The position numbers and the translations under genes were made by a program. Source: an uncultured Clostridium sp. (GTDB lineage: Bacteria; Bacillota; Clostridia; Christensenellales; Borkfalkiaceae). Taken from it: a DNA stretch of 15,019 nucleotides. Shown in pieces: positions 12,935 through 15,019 of this stretch. A model generated the notes under the pieces. The model saw only the letters and a list, made by a program, of their open reading frames with translations, ran no database searches and had not been told where the DNA came from. The DNA is taken from positions 1 to 15,019 of the forward strand of contig USMU01000049.1 in NCBI GenBank assembly GCA_900555925.1, in the 5' to 3' direction. The stretch's first letter is position 1. Each line of letters starts with the position of its first letter.

Positions 12935-14215
12935 TTACGGGATAAAATCGAATTCCACTTCTCCGATAGAAACGGTATCGCCTTCTTTACATCCCATTTC
13001 CGTCAGTTTTTTGATGACGCCGCGGAGCCTCAATACTTTCTGAAAATACAGCATAGAATCGGGATTATTCAGAACGACGTTACGGCACAGCATATCCACC
13101 AGCCCGCCGACCACGACGAAGGCGCCGTTCTCGTCCCGATAAATATCGAAATCCAAATTATCGTTTGCCGTATACTCGAATTCTTCTTCCGGTCGAACGG
13201 GTTCCACCGGGGGCAGGTCTTTGAGAATCTCGAAAATTCCCTCGACGAGCTCCCGCGTTCCCTCGCCCGAAACCGCGGTGACGGGAAAGATCTTATATTT
13301 GCGCCCGAACTTTTTCTCAAACGCTTTGAGATTCTCCTCCGCGCCGAAAATATCGCATTTATTGCAGACGACGATTTGCGGAAGAGCGCTGAGTTTCTCG
13401 CTGTATTCTTTAAGTTCGCCGTTGATTTTCAAAAAGTCGTCAACGGGATCCCTGCCTTCGCAGCCCGAAATATCCACTACGTGGCAAAGCATACGCGTGC
13501 GTTCGATATGGCGCAGGAAGTCGTGCCCCAATCCCGCGCCCTCGGCGGCTCCCTCTATCAAGCCGGGAATGTCCGCCGCGATAAAGGATTTATCGTAATA
13601 GCGCACCACCCCGAGATTGGGAGAAAGCGTAGTAAAATGATAATTGGCGATTTTAGGCTTGGCTGCGGAAATTTTACTCAGAAGCGTACTTTTCCCAACA
13701 TTGGGGAAGCCCACCAATCCCACGTCGGCAATCACTTTCATTTCGAGGACGACGTAATGCTGTTTGACTTTTTCTCCCTTCTGCGCAAAATTGGGGGCGT
13801 GCCTTCTCGCGGTCGTAAAACGAACGTTGCCTTTTCCTCCGTTCCCGCCGCGGGCGACGAGAATTTCCTGTCCGTCCTCGAATACGTCGCAGATCAGCCT
13901 GTCCGTCTCCGCATCGCGCACCAGCGTTCCCAAAGGAACTTTGATATAGACATTCTTTCCGCCCTTTCCCGCACACTGATTCGTGCCGCCCTGTTCCCCG
14001 TCTTCGGCAAAAAATTTCCAGGTAAAGCGGAAGGAAAACAAATCGTTCATGTCCTTATCGCCCACGAAATACACGTTTCCGCCGCGGCCGCCGTCGCCCC
14101 CGTCCGGACCGCACGCGGGTTTGCCCTTAAATGCCTTGAAGGAATTCATTCCGTCGCCGCCGTCGCCGGCTTTGATAAGGATTTTTACTTTATCCGTAAA
14201 TTCGCCGTTTGCCAT
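12935..14215 (-). CDS. obgE: Obg GTPase (ribosome assembly, 50S)
   Basis: A 426-residue protein with all three Obg domains. The glycine-rich Obg fold occupies about 1-158 (GDGGDG, GPDGGDGGRGGNV, ARGGNGGKGN). The GTPase domain carries G1 GFPNVGKST (169-177), switch region TTLSPNLG (195-202), G3 DIPG (215-218), G4 NKCD (285-288) and G5 near S316. The C-terminal OCT domain starts about 345, with DFDIYRDENGAFVVVGG. Obg binds the large ribosomal subunit late in assembly and links growth, stress response and, in spore formers, sporulation initiation. The ATG at 14215 with GAGG seven bases upstream is chosen over a TTG four codons earlier. It leads the leftward block; no clear terminator separates it from the acetyltransferase gene 139 bases on, so read-through is likely. 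Confidence 0.97.
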   Translation of the reverse strand: MANGEFTDKVKILIKAGDGGDGMNSFKAFKGKPACGPDGGDGGRGGNVYFVGDKDMNDLFSFRFTWKFFAEDGEQGGTNQCAGKGGKNVYIKVPLGTLVRDAETDRLICDVFEDGQEILVARGGNGGKGNVRFTTARRHAPNFAQKGEKVKQHYVVLEMKVIADVGLVGFPNVGKSTLLSKISAAKPKIANYHFTTLSPNLGVVRYYDKSFIAADIPGLIEGAAEGAGLGHDFLRHIERTRMLCHVVDISGCEGRDPVDDFLKINGELKEYSEKLSALPQIVVCNKCDIFGAEENLKAFEKKFGRKYKIFPVTAVSGEGTRELVEGIFEILKDLPPVEPVRPEEEFEYTANDNLDFDIYRDENGAFVVVGGLVDMLCRNVVLNNPDSMLYFQKVLRLRGVIKKLTEMGCKEGDTVSIGEVEFDFIP

Positions 14216-14251
14216 AATTATCCTCAAATATCGTACAAAATTTCTCTATTC

Positions 14252-14280
14252 AGTATATCAAAAAATGCGGAAAAAAGCAA
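14252..14280 (-). promoter_or_regulatory. promoter of obgE
   Basis: On the minus strand TTGCTT (14280-14275), 17-base spacer, TATACT (14257-14252), with TGA before the -10. Start near 14245, about 30 bases before the obgE ATG. Confidence 0.65.
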
Positions 14281-14391
14281 TGATTTGCGCTTCCCTTTCC
14301 GAAAAACCTTTTTTATCGCCCCAAAGCCGCTTTTTTCCCGTAAAATAAAATTTCCCTTTCAAAACGTCTCTCCGTCTGCCTTTTCTTTCGG

Positions 14392-14420
14392 AACGTCCGT
14401 CTCTTTTCCGCGCATATAAT
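14392..14420 (+). promoter_or_regulatory. possible mother-cell (sigma-E/K-like) promoter of the BclA-like gene
   Basis: CATATAATA at 14413-14421 fits the sigma-K -10 pattern CATAnnnTA and, in part, the sigma-E one. AACG at 14392-14395 is a 3-of-4 match to the sigma-K -35 (mACm) at 17 bases. The same bases include TATAAT, but no sigma-A -35 is found at the right distance. Short patterns, so tentative. Confidence 0.35.
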
Positions 14421-14427
14421 ACAGTAA

Positions 14428-14467
14428 GCCGAAGCCCGTACGGCGGACATTTCGCCGCAGCTTCGGC
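14428..14467 (+). other. two-part hairpin in the leader of the BclA-like gene
   Basis: GCCGAAGC (14428-14435) pairs with GCTTCGGC (14460-14467). Inside, CGGCG (14441-14445) pairs with CGCCG (14453-14457). No T run follows on either strand, so it is not a normal terminator; it could stabilise the mRNA or affect translation. Confidence 0.5.
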
Positions 14468-14496
14468 CGAATTACCGAAAAAAGGACTTTTCACCT

Positions 14497-15015
14497 ATGA
14501 TTAAAAATCTCGAAAACCTTATCAAACTTCAATGCTTCGGACAAAATTCTTACGGCTCTTGCGGCGGCTGCACTCCTTGCTTCATACCCTGTCCGCCGCC
14601 CTGTCCGCCCCGTTGTCCGATCGTCTATAAGACGATTACCCGAATTATCAATCCCGCTCCTACACCGACCCCGACGCCCACGCCGACCGTAACCCCTCAA
14701 TATGCCTATATTTATAATACTGCGGCCGAAACGGTAGGCGCAAGTTCCCCTGTCACTTTTGCGGAAAACGGACAGCTTTCTTCCGGAATCACGCACACGG
14801 CGGGAAGCAATACCGTAACTTTGACGGAAGCAGGAACTTATGACATCCGCTACACGGTGACAGGTACGGCCGCCAATCAATTTTATCTCGCCCTGAACGG
14901 TACGGAAGTTCCCGGCTCCCTCTACGGCAGTATGCCGGAAACGACGGGAGATGCTCGACTCACGACTGTCGGTTCCGCCATCATAACCGCCGGCGCAAAC
15001 GATACGCTCGCGTAA
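14497..15015 (+). CDS. Cys-rich protein with BclA-like C-terminal domain, apparently truncated
   Basis: The 172 visible residues fall into three parts. Residues 13-40 are a Cys/Pro segment with seven Cys (13, 22, 25, 28, 32, 36, 40) in spacings such as CGGC and CPPPC. Residues 53-67 are a Thr-Pro repeat spacer. From 69 on the sequence follows the BclA C-terminal (TNF-like jelly-roll) pattern: AYIYNTAAETV, GITHTAGSNTVTLTEAGTYDI, TAANQFYLALNGTEVPGSLYGS. BclA-type proteins coat spores or cells, with trimeric C-terminal heads on stalks; here a Thr-Pro stalk replaces collagen-like repeats. There is no signal peptide, as usual for exosporium proteins. The family normally continues for some 40 residues after the point where TAA occurs, so the end is cut, perhaps by a one-base deletion near 15012. 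The ribosome site AAAGG is 11 bases from the ATG. Confidence 0.8.
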   Translation: MIKNLENLIKLQCFGQNSYGSCGGCTPCFIPCPPPCPPRCPIVYKTITRIINPAPTPTPTPTPTVTPQYAYIYNTAAETVGASSPVTFAENGQLSSGITHTAGSNTVTLTEAGTYDIRYTVTGTAANQFYLALNGTEVPGSLYGSMPETTGDARLTTVGSAIITAGANDTLA

Positions 15016-15019
15016 GGTT

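Noticed and set aside
12917..14419. 500-codon open frame on the plus strand opposite obgE
   Set aside because: It is antisense to a complete, motif-verified Obg GTPase and has no family features. Its openness follows from the obgE codon usage.

Overview
The window reads as a chromosomal stretch of a Bacillota (Clostridia-type) bacterium. It has strong GGAGG-like ribosome sites, sigma-A-type promoters with exact 17-base spacing, hairpin-plus-T terminators, a MarR-ABC-ABC exporter operon, an Obg/YhbY/GrpE housekeeping block and a BclA-like surface or spore protein. No rRNA, tRNA, CRISPR array, transposase or phage structural gene is visible. The exact genus cannot be read from the sequence.

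Left part (1-4207): a divergent sugar-catabolism unit. Leftward run a cytoplasmic GH38 alpha-mannosidase-like enzyme and, overlapping it by 4 bases, a ROK-family sugar kinase cut by the window edge. Rightward runs an RpiR-type regulator with HTH and SIS (sugar-phosphate sensing) domains. The shared 310-base gap holds two good divergent promoters and TGACA-type repeats that could be its operators. The likely logic is that the mannosidase frees a sugar, the kinase phosphorylates it, and the phosphate is sensed by the regulator.

Centre (4361-8515): a MarR repressor followed by two overlapping ABC exporter half-transporters. Its promoter matches the -35 and -10 consensus exactly and has a palindromic operator just after the -10. 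The two nucleotide-binding domains are complementary in which residues are degenerate, as expected for one heterodimeric exporter.

Small-element region (8517-9650): a leftward transcription unit with no ORF, with a consensus promoter and a U-tailed terminator, best read as an unassigned small RNA of about 125 nt. It is divergent from a tiny XRE-type regulator, with tandem repeats between them. Next comes a very AT-rich orphan gene with its own promoter, then a long perfect-looking hairpin between convergent genes.

Right part (9689-14280, leftward): obgE, an AAC(6')-like acetyltransferase, an unrecognised 507-residue protein, yhbY and a grpE with an unusual cysteine-rich tail. The two accessory genes sit between obgE and yhbY, which are often close neighbours in Bacillota. 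The far right end (14392-15015, rightward) carries a Cys-rich, Thr-Pro-spaced protein with a BclA-like C-terminal domain that stops abruptly at the window end.
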